A stretch of 64,000 bases of DNA, taken from NCBI RefSeq assembly GCF_016802725.1, contig NC_052664.1:30831275-30895274 (forward strand), read 5' to 3'. Below, in pieces: positions 1 through 10,864 of the stretch (within the stretch, counting starts at the first letter, position 1; each line of letters opens with the position of its first letter). Both the position numbers and the translations under genes were made by a program. The notes beneath the pieces were generated by a model, which was not told the origin of the DNA, did no database searches, and saw only the letters and a list, made by a program, of their open reading frames with translations. The stretch is from Solenopsis invicta (Eukaryota; Arthropoda; Insecta; Hymenoptera; Formicidae).

Positions 1-215
1 ATTAGGGTATGAACAAAATAGCAATTGTATTTTTGTAATTTTTTTTGCGATTGCGCGTCGTAATTAATAAAGTATCGAGGATATCAATGTAGGAAAGTTT
101 CCACGCGTTTTTTCCACTGAATCGATAAAAAACAAAACACGTGTTTTGCATGCTGATTGAGATTTCTGTTAACGACCGTTAAAATCACTGTGAATAACAC
201 AATTTTCGTTTGCAG

Positions 216-263
216 GTGGAGCAGGAGACACAGGCACGGCGTGACAGATGGATCATCGCGTGA
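216..263 (+). CDS. possible 3'-terminal exon of a plus-strand gene entering from the left
   Basis: A pyrimidine-rich stretch ending in TTTGCAG at 209-215 looks like a 3' splice site. It is followed by a short open frame from GTG at 216 to TGA at 261-263, which would read VEQETQARRDRWIIA if entered at phase 0. Another phase gives a longer open frame to about position 348. AT-rich DNA with poly(A)-signal-like AATAAT/AATACA follows near 345-366. No protein family is recognisable and the rest of the gene would be left of the window, so this rests only on the splice-site-like sequence and the local GC rise. Confidence 0.18.
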   Translation: MEQETQARRDRWIIA

Positions 264-2530
264 TGCGATCGATTATCGAACCGGTTACATAAAATCACAC
301 CTACGCTCGCCCTCGGGCAGGGTTCGGTGACTAAACACATTAAAAATCAAAGCAATAATTAATACAATGGTAACAAAGAGCTACGTAGGTCTCATTGGCA
401 ATGGCTCGATGATCAGAAACATCATCGTTTATTAGTATGAATACGAATTCGGCCAGAAAATAGATTTACTCTAGCAATACTTTTAAATCTTTTGAATTCT
501 TAAGACTATACCTTGAAGTATATTAATGGTGTATCATTCCATCAATATCAGTCATTTTCAATTAATTTAACTTTTTAGCATCAATTCTGAAAATCAATCG
601 AGAAAATCAGATTAAAATTAAGTAAACAAATGCAATAAAAAGTCTGTCTTCAATTTAATACTTTTTGAACAAGTACTTACTTAAATTTTTTAATTTATTT
701 AAAAGCTCATTAAACATAGTAAGATACGTGTAATGAAATACGTGTAATTAAAACTGCAAAGTAAAAAAAATGATTTTAAAATGCATAAAAAAGTTTTTAA
801 AGAGCTTAGTGTTAAGAAACATCTCATAAAAGTATATTAATAACAATTAATATTATTAACAAATAATAGTTAATATTCTCTCTTATTGATATTTTCTACT
901 CTTTTGCTATACGATCATCGTTTTTTGAAAGGCTACAATCAAAGTATTCACATATTGGATCTAGGAGATATCTCCATGGTATTAATGTACATATTATCGA
1001 TGTATGTATATGTGATAACTGTAGCTCAATTAGCATGAACAAAATTTTAGATCGACTACATAAGCGACTACGTAAAACTTCTTTAGGTATTCCTACATAC
1101 AGATGAGAGATTCTACGATCCTTACAGGAACTTAATATTGACAGTATTAAATTAGCCAACGATTAATTACTCATTTTAATAAAAGTATTAAAAGCACTAG
1201 CAATACTCTTAATACGCAAAATAAGTAATTAATAATCGATTAATATCGATTAATATTGCCAATAGTAAACTTCTGTAAGGAGAGGAAACTTGCTGATATA
1301 TTAAGAAATAAAGACAATTTGCTATTTACTAAAATAAACTCGATAAACTCAATTTTTAACATTATAGCGCGCTATCGAAAATGAATCGGCAAAAAATTCA
1401 AATGCAACGAGATTTGTCGGTTTCAATACGTTTTCAAATAAATCGTGGAAAATATGTTAGAAATAATATTTGGATCGATATTTTTACTCGACTGTTTCAC
1501 GCTATCATAATATTCAATGTAATGTCAGTAATGGAAGTTACAAACGGATATGAATAATATATAAGACAATCAGAAATAGTGAATTAGCTCTAAATAACGT
1601 TTTTCGTCTCTGAAGATATTGTTGATCCGTATAGATGTTATTTAGCAGATCTATCGTGACAAAAATTCATGATACCGATGTTTTACCGCAATACGCATTT
1701 GCAGATCGATACAAATGGCTCATAGTGATATTCTTATCTCACGGAATTAGCGTAATATTACAGGGTTGATAGTTTTATTTTTATTCTAAGTCCTTCTATC
1801 CATAATGTTCGGACGGTGTCGAAATTTGTGATGTTTATAGTCTGTAAACCGAGAGATATTTAATACGCCAGGAATACTCGGCACGTGACAGCTCAATTTA
1901 CGATATTCATCGTTCTCGTGTTACACTAAATAAAGTTAATATAACGAAATTTGGGAGTTATTAAGGTTCGTGAACGGCTTAAAATTTGTTTACGACGAAA
2001 CTACAAAAGTCTCGTCAAACTCGAATTACTAGGAATATCTGTATCTATACATAAATTTCTATAAACAAATTACGTCTTATATATTGACCGTAAATATATT
2101 TTTGTAAGTGTCACATAGGCGACATTTTCATAGAATTATTTTACACCGATATTTCCTTTTTAAATTCCTCTTTAAATTTACACCAATAATAATTATCTCT
2201 ATTTGTGTTATTAAATACAATTTTATGTACATAATTATGACAGATATTTACAAATTTTGCAATTAATTCTAACACTTTGATAAAAAATACGTCGGAATGT
2301 ATGTCAACAGATTTATTTCACTTGTACATATACTGTCAATAACACAAAAGTTAACACACACCATGGTTGTAACCGCAGTAATTACAACATTTATTGTAAA
2401 AAAATATTGTAATAGAGATTCTAGTTTAATGTGGATATACAAGATAAATATTATGGAAACATTGTGCAAATTATCGAATGAATGTGATTGTGTTAATAAT
2501 AAATCTAGTTTTTAGTATAAACGTTATGCT
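264..2530. other. AT-rich intergenic DNA left of the GST gene
   Basis: About 2.2 kb of AT-rich sequence. The small open frames here (for example 896-1159 on the minus strand, and 2269-2515 on both strands) are biased toward codons expected of AT-rich DNA and match nothing I know. No repeat longer than simple A/T runs and no RNA gene was recognised. Confidence 0.6.
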
Positions 2531-2536
2531 TTTATT
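2531..2536 (-). promoter_or_regulatory. candidate poly(A) signal of the GST gene
   Basis: The plus strand reads TTTATT, so the minus strand has AATAAA. It lies about 90 bases downstream of the GST stop codon at 2624-2626, a normal distance for a short insect 3' UTR. Confidence 0.45.
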
Positions 2537-2623
2537 ATTATTCTTTTGAATTCTTTTCATACTACACGCTTAGAGAAATTGCAAATTTATCTAAAGTAGA
2601 AAGTGTTTGTAACTTTGTCAAAA

Positions 2624-4153
2624 TTATTCGATTTTGCTACAGAAATCTTTCAAAATATTTTTGCGCACCGCCAATGTCGGATGATCCATATTGGACAAAT
2701 CGGGCGGATGTTTTTCAAAATAGCTGATTTCTCGCATTCCACCCGCCGCGATTTCCCAGAGATCAGGATGCTTCTGTTTGAAATTGTTATACCATTTCGC
2801 CACATAAGGCCATGCATCCAATTTGAAGTCGATAGCTTCCAGACACATTGTCGCAGTTATCAGGGGAAAATCGGCGATTGTCAAATTGTCTGTTAATAAA
2901 TGTACAATAACTTGAGAAGTGCAAATATAAATTTCTTGTTATATTGTAACAAATATAGCTTTCAATAATAAATATATAATTATAAATTGATAAAAATTAA
3001 CAAAAAAATATTTATTATATATATATTTGTTTTTATTTATATATATATTTATTTATTTATATAATTTATTTATATAATTTATTTATATTTATATTTATAC
3101 TCACTGCCTGCTGCATACTCGGAATTTTCGCGTTGCAGATACGTGTTAAAGACATTTAACGCTATTTTTGTTTTCTTGATACTCAACGGAGTGCGTTGAT
3201 AATCAAAGAATATCGGCAGCAACTACAACATGAGCACTTATAAATGCGCGCATTCAAAGAATACGCCGCGTAAATTCAATCGACAATCGCGCTTACAGTA
3301 AATTCGCTGATGTTACGATAATAAAGCGCTAAATTGAAACACAGGCGATGATTGACAATCGCTCGCAGTTTCGGCTCCTTCGGATAAAATTTACCGCTCG
3401 TATCGTACTGATCGGCTAAATATTGCAGAATTGCGTTGCTGCAACGTAACGCGATAAGATGATATGAATTATGCAAAAGTCGGACAATGTTATAAATAAA
3501 ATCTGTAACATGGATTTCCTTCTTTCTATCTTACAGCAGATAGTAAGAATTATATCTGCACTTATGTGTTCTAATAAATCTCGTATAGTGAAACATCATT
3601 CTCTAAATCTGAGTTTGTGCAATTATTTAAGATAAGATTTGCTATTCTATAATAATAAGAGTAAAAAAATATCCCTGTATAGGAGTAACTAAATTTTTTC
3701 AGTCTTGTAAATAAATTTTTACCGTACGATTTAAAGAGCGTGTATGCAAAATATAATTATTTACCATTAAATTTTACATGCACGTAATTGTCCATATATC
3801 AGATAGACACATTGTTGAATTTATAATATCGAAAAAAATGTTCAATTTTGATAAGTAATAGTACTTTTAATATGCAACTTCTTACCTTTCGCCCATTACA
3901 AGATCATCGTCGACAAGTGTAGGTATCTCTTTTTGTGGATTTAACTGCAAGATTCACGATAGTTTACTGCTTGCTCAACACTATTTATTTATATAATTTC
4001 TTTATTTATAAACTGTACCTTTTCGTATTCTTCAGTCATATGTTCGCCTTTCCCAAAATCTATATTGATCAACTCGTACTTAATATCCAAAGCCTTCAAC
4101 AGCTGCCGACACGCAAGAGACGGTGGACCGTCCGAAACGCTATATAGTTTCAT
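2624..4153 (-). CDS. glutathione S-transferase, insect cytosolic type (delta/epsilon-like), five coding exons
   Basis: Cytosolic enzyme that conjugates glutathione to electrophiles in detoxification. Coding exons in transcript order are 4153-4019, 3944-3886, 3438-3297, 3222-3105 and 2889-2624. All introns are GT-AG and the phases (0, 2, 0, 1) close into 239 residues. The start MKLYSVSDGPPSLACRQ lies seven bases after a TTGCAG acceptor, so a 5' UTR intron is likely upstream. The thioredoxin-like N-terminal domain holds the N-terminal serines where delta/epsilon enzymes keep the catalytic Ser, the cis-proline motif LNPQKEIPTLVDDD, and the glutathione-binding GESNAI. The helical C-terminal domain contains the family motif NLTIADFPLITATM, followed by WYNNFKQKHPDLWEIA. 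At 239 residues it is slightly longer than the usual 210-225, because of a tail after the last helix (EKHPPDLSNMDHP). The family is certain from sequence; the exact class is inferred. Confidence 0.93.
3003..3100. repeat. low-complexity (TTTATA)n-like tract in GST intron 4
   Basis: Imperfect tandem TTTATA/TTTATATAATTTA units fill most of the intron between the last two GST exons. It is a simple AT repeat with no coding potential. Confidence 0.7.
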
Positions 4154-4558
4154 GTTATATCTGCAAGATGCAAATGTTACAGGCATGCATTTAAATATAA
4201 ATTTACATACAACTAAAAGTATTAAGTAAATTAAGTGTACTAACAAAATAAAAACTTTATGCAAATAAATGCATTATAAACAAATTTGTTCAATGTTCCA
4301 TGAAAAAGTAATTCTATGAAATATAATTTTATAAAGTTAAATTTACAGAAGCTAAATTACAGGAAATTTAGAAATTGAAAAACTATATTAATTTAGAGAA
4401 TACAAAAAATAATCTTCAAATATCTTTAAATTGAGTATTAAATATACTTTTATTACACTATGATCTTCTACACTGATTGAAACGTATTATGTATATTATA
4501 TATGTAAATATATAAATAAATCAAATTATTAAATACTATTTAAATAATTGTTACTTAC

Positions 4559-4650
4559 ATTAATCAATAGCGTGGGATGAAAATACGATCACAGATTGTG
4601 TGGCAGAAGTGTAAAAGATACTGTCAACTGGTTAAGAAGACAAGAAGTGC
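4559..4650 (-). other. possible 5' UTR exon of the GST gene (right end approximate)
   Basis: On the minus strand a GTAAGT donor begins at 4558, after ATTAAT. The GST start codon lies seven bases after an acceptor (TTGCAG, 4161-4166), so the transcript must have an upstream non-coding exon, and this is the nearest good donor. The right edge is arbitrary; I see no core-promoter motif that fixes it. Confidence 0.3.
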
Positions 4651-4873
4651 CTTTCACTAACTCAAGGTTTGTAATATCATGTGACCTACTTGTATATTCT
4701 ATTGCATAATGAATGCGTGTTGTCTACGTTATCACAGACAATCGATAAAACTACTTATCTAGTTATTAACAGTTACAAAATTATTTTTCATGTAATGAGC
4801 TTGAATTCATAATATTAAAAATATTTAATATTGAAAAACATAAATATTAAAAAAAAATTGTAAATTATATCAA

Positions 4874-5122
4874 TAGAAAGCTTAGTTTTTTTTTGGCAAA
4901 ATTTGATCTTTATTTGAAAACAGAAGTTCAGTCATTGGAATTTTTCGTTATTAATGATCTTCTATTGTTTTTCAGACAGCTTGCAAATTCCTAGACAATA
5001 AAAGCTCATAAGTTTCAAAGCAATAGTTTTAAATTTTTAATTTAAAACTCTCACTTCAAAACTTATGAACTTTTATCGTCTAAAAGTTTCGGTGCAAAAC
5101 TTAAAGCTAAGGACTTTCTACC
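4874..5122. mobile_element. palindromic MITE-like inverted repeat
   Basis: The inner arms are clear: GACAATAAAAGCTCATAAG from 4994 and its near reverse complement ending at 5080, with the mirror continuing through TTTTAAATTT at the centre. A weaker outer match pairs TAGAAAGCTTAG near 4877 with the complement of CTAAGGACTTTCTA near 5107-5120. No transposase is present. Outer ends and target duplication are not clear, so the limits are approximate. Confidence 0.5.
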
Positions 5123-6066
5123 ACTATTAAAGTTAAATCTATTTAAATATTATAATTGTATTTATTTATTTAAATAAATATAATTATGAAACAGTCATAA
5201 CTTATTTTTAATCATAATCATAATCAAGTCATACTATAATATGAAAAGAAGTACATAAAAAATTTATCGCGCGATACACAGAGCATGTAATTTTAAAAAT
5301 TACGTAAAAGTACTAATACAACATTTTTAAGAATAAATGTTTTATTTCAGATTATTTTGCTGCAAGTGAATACAATGTCGGTAGACAAATAACCTGGAAA
5401 CACATAACGATAGGAATTAGAGTCTAATTGTAGTATTCCAATAACTTATTTTGTTATTGGGGTAAGGAGAAAACAAAATATTATAATTATGACAAATATA
5501 TAAAATCATAAGCAACAGTCATCAAATTCGCATGTATTCCAATTCGTAATAATAATTAATGAATAATAATAAACAAATATTAAAAAATGTATTTGTAAAA
5601 CTAAAAACAATTGCGTCTTAGAGAAAAGTGATTTCCTTTCTTCTCTTCAATACAAAATATTCGCAAATTCTATGATAATTTAGAAAAGTTTCTGTCACCG
5701 TTTTAGACTGGCAAATGCATCTCTCGTTACAAAAATGTCGATTTACGGAACACGGATAATGTACAAGCCTATTAACGCGTATCTATATTCATAAATTGCA
5801 TTCTGCATTGTTACACATTATAATAATCTCACCGATTTTCATTCTCAATTATATAGAATTGCGCACTCATGCACACAGATGTTACACAAAATCGTAGGAA
5901 TAAGTGTTTACATGTTTAGACTTTAAAGAGTTATACTTACAGAGTTATACAGTACAGTAGCAGGGATGAAGTTTCTCTTTTAATTATTTTCTTTTACTAA
6001 ATACATACTAAGTTTTTTTTGTTTACTGAACATTGCGTATAATATGTATAGTTGTAATGTAATATG

Positions 6067-6077
6067 TATATATATAT

Positions 6078-6131
<54 letters not shown>
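6067..6131. repeat. (TA)n microsatellite
   Basis: Nearly pure TA dinucleotides for about 65 bases, with two AAATA interruptions near 6083 and 6091. Expected to be length-polymorphic. Confidence 0.95.
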
Positions 6132-6132
<1 letters not shown>

Positions 6133-7480
6133 CTTATTAGGATTACATAAATGTAAATAGTGTAACATTTAGTAAAGTCAGTCAATTCATATATGAAATC
6201 ACAAAGGTCATAACTTTCGACTTAACTTAGTCTTCGTCAATCTAATTATAAAAAATACCTAATTATTAAATATCAAAACATTAACAATATTAAGAAAATA
6301 ACATAAATTCATTGCAATGGATATTGGAGATGTAGACAAACCGTTCAAAAGTTCCTAATTTAAATATTGTTAATTATAATAAACGTTATAATATTCTTAA
6401 AAAGACTTGTTTATGACCTTTTTGTGATTATTCTATTTTTTAAATAAATGAATATTATAAATTGTTTCACATATGAGATTTAGGAACAAAATATCTGGAA
6501 ATATGCGCAATTACATGTTATATTTAATAATATATAATTTTATCATTTTATATAGAAATTATCTTATATATTCTAAAAAAATATTCTTTCTTCAACAAAA
6601 AAGAAAACACATGTAACTGTAATATAAAGTATCAAGAAACTTAAAATTTATATTTTCTTATTAAAATTTGTATAAAAACGTAGAATAGTGCTGTTCAGTA
6701 AGCCTATCTTGTAATTCTTAACGATAGTTCGGTATCAGTGACGTTGCATATTTTTTGTATAATTCGGTATTTATAATTCGATTTTATGTTTTTAAGATCA
6801 TATCAAGTACAATCTTAAGATATCATCAACCAATCACAGAATACCTTCAGACTCTAAACATAAAAATCGAGTATAAATATCGATCTAAGAGTTTCAGAAT
6901 AGGCCTATAAGATTTGTAATCTTAAGCTTGAAATTAAAATGTTCATGCCTATTGCCATTCTCACTCTTCACTTTTTCATAGTTGTTTTATCGTAATTCAA
7001 TGCTTATTTCCAGAAGCAAGACTAGTCTCGTTAAACATTTTTAATGTATATCATTCATTATTTAAAAATATATTATTATAATATTATAAGATACTATTAT
7101 TACTAATACATACAATTGTAAAAATACATTATATGTAATAATAAGTATAAAAGTATATTTTATACATACGCTTTAAATATATATGTATATATTAGTATCT
7201 CTATACATAAATTTATATTTATTATAATAGAACAAAATGGAATATATATAATAATATTACGTAATAATTTTTAACAATGTGCAATAATTTCTTGCATTAT
7301 TCCACAATTTCAAACTAATCTCGTTCCTTAAAATAAAAAAATAAAAAACCAGCTATAAAGTGAAAAGATTGGCAATAAGCATACTAATACATTTTAATTT
7401 CCAGCTCAAAACACACACATGCATATGCGCACACTATAAATCCTGGACAGCACTGATGTAGAAAAAAAACATTTTTAACA

Positions 7481-7486
7481 TTTATT
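7481..7486 (-). promoter_or_regulatory. candidate poly(A) signal of the BTB gene
   Basis: AATAAA on the minus strand, 39 bases past the stop codon at 7525-7527. This would give a very short 3' UTR. AT-rich sequence further left (7000-7400) offers other possible signals. Confidence 0.3.
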
Positions 7487-7524
7487 TCACGACACTCTAA
7501 CATTTTCGTATCGCAGATTAAATA

Positions 7525-10500
7525 TTAATTCGCTGGCGATATAACAATATGTAATTTGAGCATGTCTTTGTTGGGACCCACCAAAAAGGGAGATACTACA
7601 TTTTCCGATACTGTCTGTAGTGGATTGAGCTCTTCGAACGGCAGAAGATCATCAAGATTCAAGACGCGATCCTTCTTACTGAATCTGTGAATAATTTCAG
7701 TAACTCTCGCAATATGCTCAACGCCATCTTGCAAACCGTAAATCAAAACTCCAATTTTCACGCGCATGTTATTATTTAACGGCTCTTTGCAAGTCAACGA
7801 CAATCTCACAGATCGCTTGACATGTTCAGGCATCTCCACCGTGCCCTGCCACACAATGAGGAAAAATTTCTTGAACCACACACCCTTGGGATAAATGTCT
7901 ACTACCCACTCGCACACTCTATCGCCTGCATACTCCGCTAAACAGGAGTGACTAGAAAATACGAGTGTCCTCATATGATATGATGGCAAACTGTGAAAGT
8001 TCTCTATGGTCAATAACGAGCTACATGTGTCAACGGTATACAATCTTGGCTCAAACAGCAATGCGCCATCCTCTTCGCTCATGCTGACTTCTCTGACTCT
8101 GTCGATTTGGCCTGAATGGAAAGACATGCCAATCGACATACGTTCCACAAAGAATTCCTTATACTTCTTCGTTAACGGCGACAGCAACAGATCCGCCAAT
8201 TGCCGCGGTGACATCATCGGGAATCTAACGGGCGACATCACCGCTATGACCAACTGATGCAACGTCGCTTCCAACTCATCCGGCGAGAGCTGCTTTCTCA
8301 AACGACCCGCCTGATAATTCAGCCAATATTCTAGGCACTTGTAAAGCGTCATCTCATCTTTCACAACTAAACTACTTTGATGCAATAAGGACACTAAAAT
8401 ATCTAGATCAAAATTTCCAAAGTCCGCAGTCCCTGCCACAAGCTCCAAATTCCACTTAATGAAGTTTTGGCACGCTTGGCTAATGTCATGATGCCCACAA
8501 TTCAACGTGTATTGCAGCCACGATACCAGACTGCCGTGTATAGCAGCCAGAGCGACGTGATTTCGCATGTAATCAAGGCACAACGATATCAAATCTTTGA
8601 CGTTGTACTTATCTGCTAGGGACAATATTGGTAGAACGACGCTGTGGTTTATTCTTATCTGGCCAGTGTAAAAATAGCGCAAAAATTCGCTGAATATAGG
8701 TGCACATTGCGGCGTTTCTTGGAGAGTTACCCTGCTTTCCTGAGACTCGCTCCATTGCGGGCTCATCAACATCACCTGTAATTTAAACGACGTTGAGTAA
8801 TTGAGATCGTGCCATGCATTTCAAGATTACATCTACATGGATTATTTATATATTGTTTAGTCCCGGTCTACAATAGGTGTAGTAAGCCTCAAGCCGTAAG
8901 AAATTGACCAATTATAGTTAAATATGAAGAGAATAATTGACCATGGTTGGTCAATTTCTTACGGCTTAAGGCTTACAATCACTGTAGACTAGGACTTACA
9001 CAAATCATAGAAGATTTTATCAGAAGTAGTAAAAAATGTATACATTTTGTTTAATATTTAATATTATGTATTTTTAATTTATCAATATTAGTCAGGTATA
9101 TTAACATACAGCTACAGTTCTTTTTTCTGTGTTGTATTATTCAATTTATAATAATTTATGGTTCTACTGTCTACTAAGTGTACTTGATTCTTGTAAAGAT
9201 AACGTAAACATAAATAATTCAAGTAGATATAACCTTATAAATGTATGGCACAACTTTGATTGATCTGAATCATCAATAATCCACAAATTATTATTTAAAT
9301 GGATTACACGTTAAACATAATTGCATTGGTCAACAAACATAAAAAATTGAATCAGTCAATAAATAAATAAAAACTAATAAAATTACATTTTCAAATAAAA
9401 ATTAAGTTTAATAAAATCTGTATAAAAATTAAATTTAAAAAATATCAACCAATTTACAATTTATTATTTCTAGGTCTTATTTTAATATTTTTATTAAACA
9501 GTCACCTATTGGTAATTGTTTTAGCAACTGACGTAGTCCTAGTTTAATTTGTATACTACGCAGTGTAAATTAGATTTTACATGTAAACATCTAACTCTAA
9601 CAAGTATCGCTCTAGAAGAAATCTTCATTCCTTTTAGATTTTTGTACTTACTTGGAAAACATCACTAGAAGCACAAAGTATAAGTCGATGTGCTGGATAT
9701 TCTACCCCATCCACAACAAGACAGATATCATTCATAAGACGCTCCGCGTACAGTGTTGCTATCTTCAGCAGAACTGTACGTGAATTGTCTACCTGTAATC
9801 AACAGATTATCAAATGTTACAGGGCTGGCAAAAACCCAAGTTTTTCAAATTAAACCCAACTCATCTGGTTATAACTGGTTTTACCCAGTTTTGCCTGGTT
9901 AAATCGATTTTTCATAAAATTTGTAACTGTATTAAGTTATAACTTCTTTGTTTCACTTTATTTTGTATTAATTATATGACTTATGATAGTTGATTAATAT
10001 AAACGTACGATTTACATTTAAAATTACTTTACAATTTAATTTGCAATTAAAACGTTTTGTGATTCAAGTATCTGTTCTGGTGCCATGTTGAGACTTTATT
10101 TTGAAAATGTATATTTCTTTATAAATGTATATTATTTTATTTTTAAATGTATATTATACATACACAATACAAATAATTTACGTTTAAATTTAGAGTTTAG
10201 TCCACGGTATTTTATTTTTTTTAGTTTACTTCATTAATTGAACTTAGAAAAGTATTATTACTTTTATTATATAAATTTCATTTTATTTATTAATATATTA
10301 AATGTATTAATATCTAACACTATAATTTTTAAATATATTAAATATAAATAATAAAACACAACTTTTGTTTTCTTTTGTGATTTACAATCTAGATATTAAT
10401 TTTATTTATGTTTTCCTATGCTTTAAAAATGTATAGTAAAATAAAATTCTGTGGGTTTTAGTATAGGTTTTTCACTTGGATAAAACTGGTTTTAACTGGA

Positions 10501-10718
10501 TAGGTTTAATTGGGTTGGGCAAAATTTTACCATCCCTGAAATGTTATGTAATCAAATTGACAAATAAGCTGCTTAGGATATTCGTAATGTTTCATATATA
10601 CCTCTATAGAGTCTGAGCTCTCGGACTGTGCGACTGTGCTGGTACTTGCCCCTGATTTCTTACTGGAATCCATCCTTGATGATGAGCCTGTCATCCACCC
10701 GATAGTAGTCCGTAACAT
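7525..10718 (-). CDS. BTBD17: BTB/POZ-BACK protein, BTBD17/Tango10 family, three coding exons
   Basis: Coding exons in transcript order are 10718-10602, 9792-9652 and 8775-7525, with GT-AG introns, all phase 0, giving 502 residues. The N-terminal 39 residues are Ser/Thr-rich and unconserved. A BTB/POZ fold follows, with MNDICLVVDGVEYPAHRLIL and FSEFLRYFYTGQIRI. The BACK domain runs from DISQACQNFIKWNLELVAG to DEMTLYKCLEYWLNY, then VRFPMMSPRQLADLL, which lines up with the equivalent stretch of vertebrate BTBD17. The last third (about residues 280-500) is the family's C-terminal region, rich in beta strands. Proteins of this type are expected to be Cullin-3 adaptors; the Drosophila relative Tango10 is linked to Cul3 and to secretory/Golgi organisation. 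The start is taken as ATG 10718-10716 because the upstream frame shows only GTG and then a stop. An upstream start in an unseen exon is possible. Confidence 0.9.
8860..8995. mobile_element. 136-bp hairpin MITE, Harbinger-like, with TTA target duplication
   Basis: The two halves are near reverse complements: GTCCCGGTCTACAATAGGTG at the left end and the complement of CACTGTAGACTAGGAC at the right end. The shared inner block AAGCCGTAAGAAATTGACCA occurs on both sides. The element is flanked by TTA on each side (8857-8859 and 8996-8998), the target duplication type of PIF/Harbinger elements. It has no coding capacity and lies in intron 2 of the BTB gene, away from splice sites. Confidence 0.75.
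9820..10538. mobile_element. 719-bp non-autonomous hAT-type element with perfect 8-bp target duplication
   Basis: The ends are inverted: CAGGGCTGGCAAAAACCC on the left and, read inward from the right, CAGGGATGGTAAAATTTTGC. CAGGG-type termini are typical of hAT elements. The flanks carry an identical AAATGTTA at 9812-9819 and 10539-10546, the 8-bp duplication expected of hAT insertion. AACTGGTTTTA-like subterminal repeats occur inside both ends (near 9870-9890 and 10478-10500). The interior is AT-rich with no transposase. It sits in intron 1 of the BTB gene, close to exon 2. Confidence 0.88.
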
Positions 10719-10864
10719 CTGCACATGTTTTCTCGACGTATTTGCGGTTCAATCGTTGCTCAGTATAGCCAACATAACAATTTCGGGACGGTAGACTATT
10801 TCCACTGGGCCTTCCATTATTTCAAATTGATAATGAAGAATTCCCTTATCAGAAAAAATCACAC
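10719..10864 (-). other. probable 5' UTR exon of the BTB gene with an upstream ORF
   Basis: On the minus strand a TTTGTTTGTAG acceptor ends at 10865, and sequence then runs uninterrupted to the BTB start codon. A 22-codon upstream ORF (ATG 10817-10815, stop 10751-10749) reads MEGPVEIVYRPEIVMLAILS and two more residues. Its frame is open back to the acceptor, 38 codons in all. A second frame is open across the BTB start, ending in VTDYYRVDDRLIIKDGFQ next to a strong GTAAGAA donor. Alternatively this is the last exon of another transcript. Confidence 0.45.

Larger units (their letters stand above)
4651..7480. other. AT-rich intergenic DNA between the GST and BTB genes
   Basis: About 2.8 kb, very AT-rich. 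It contains an inverted-repeat element (4874-5122) and a TA microsatellite (6067-6131), described separately. The two 62-residue minus-strand frames at 5980-6185 are translations of the TA repeat. Nothing else was recognised. Confidence 0.6.
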
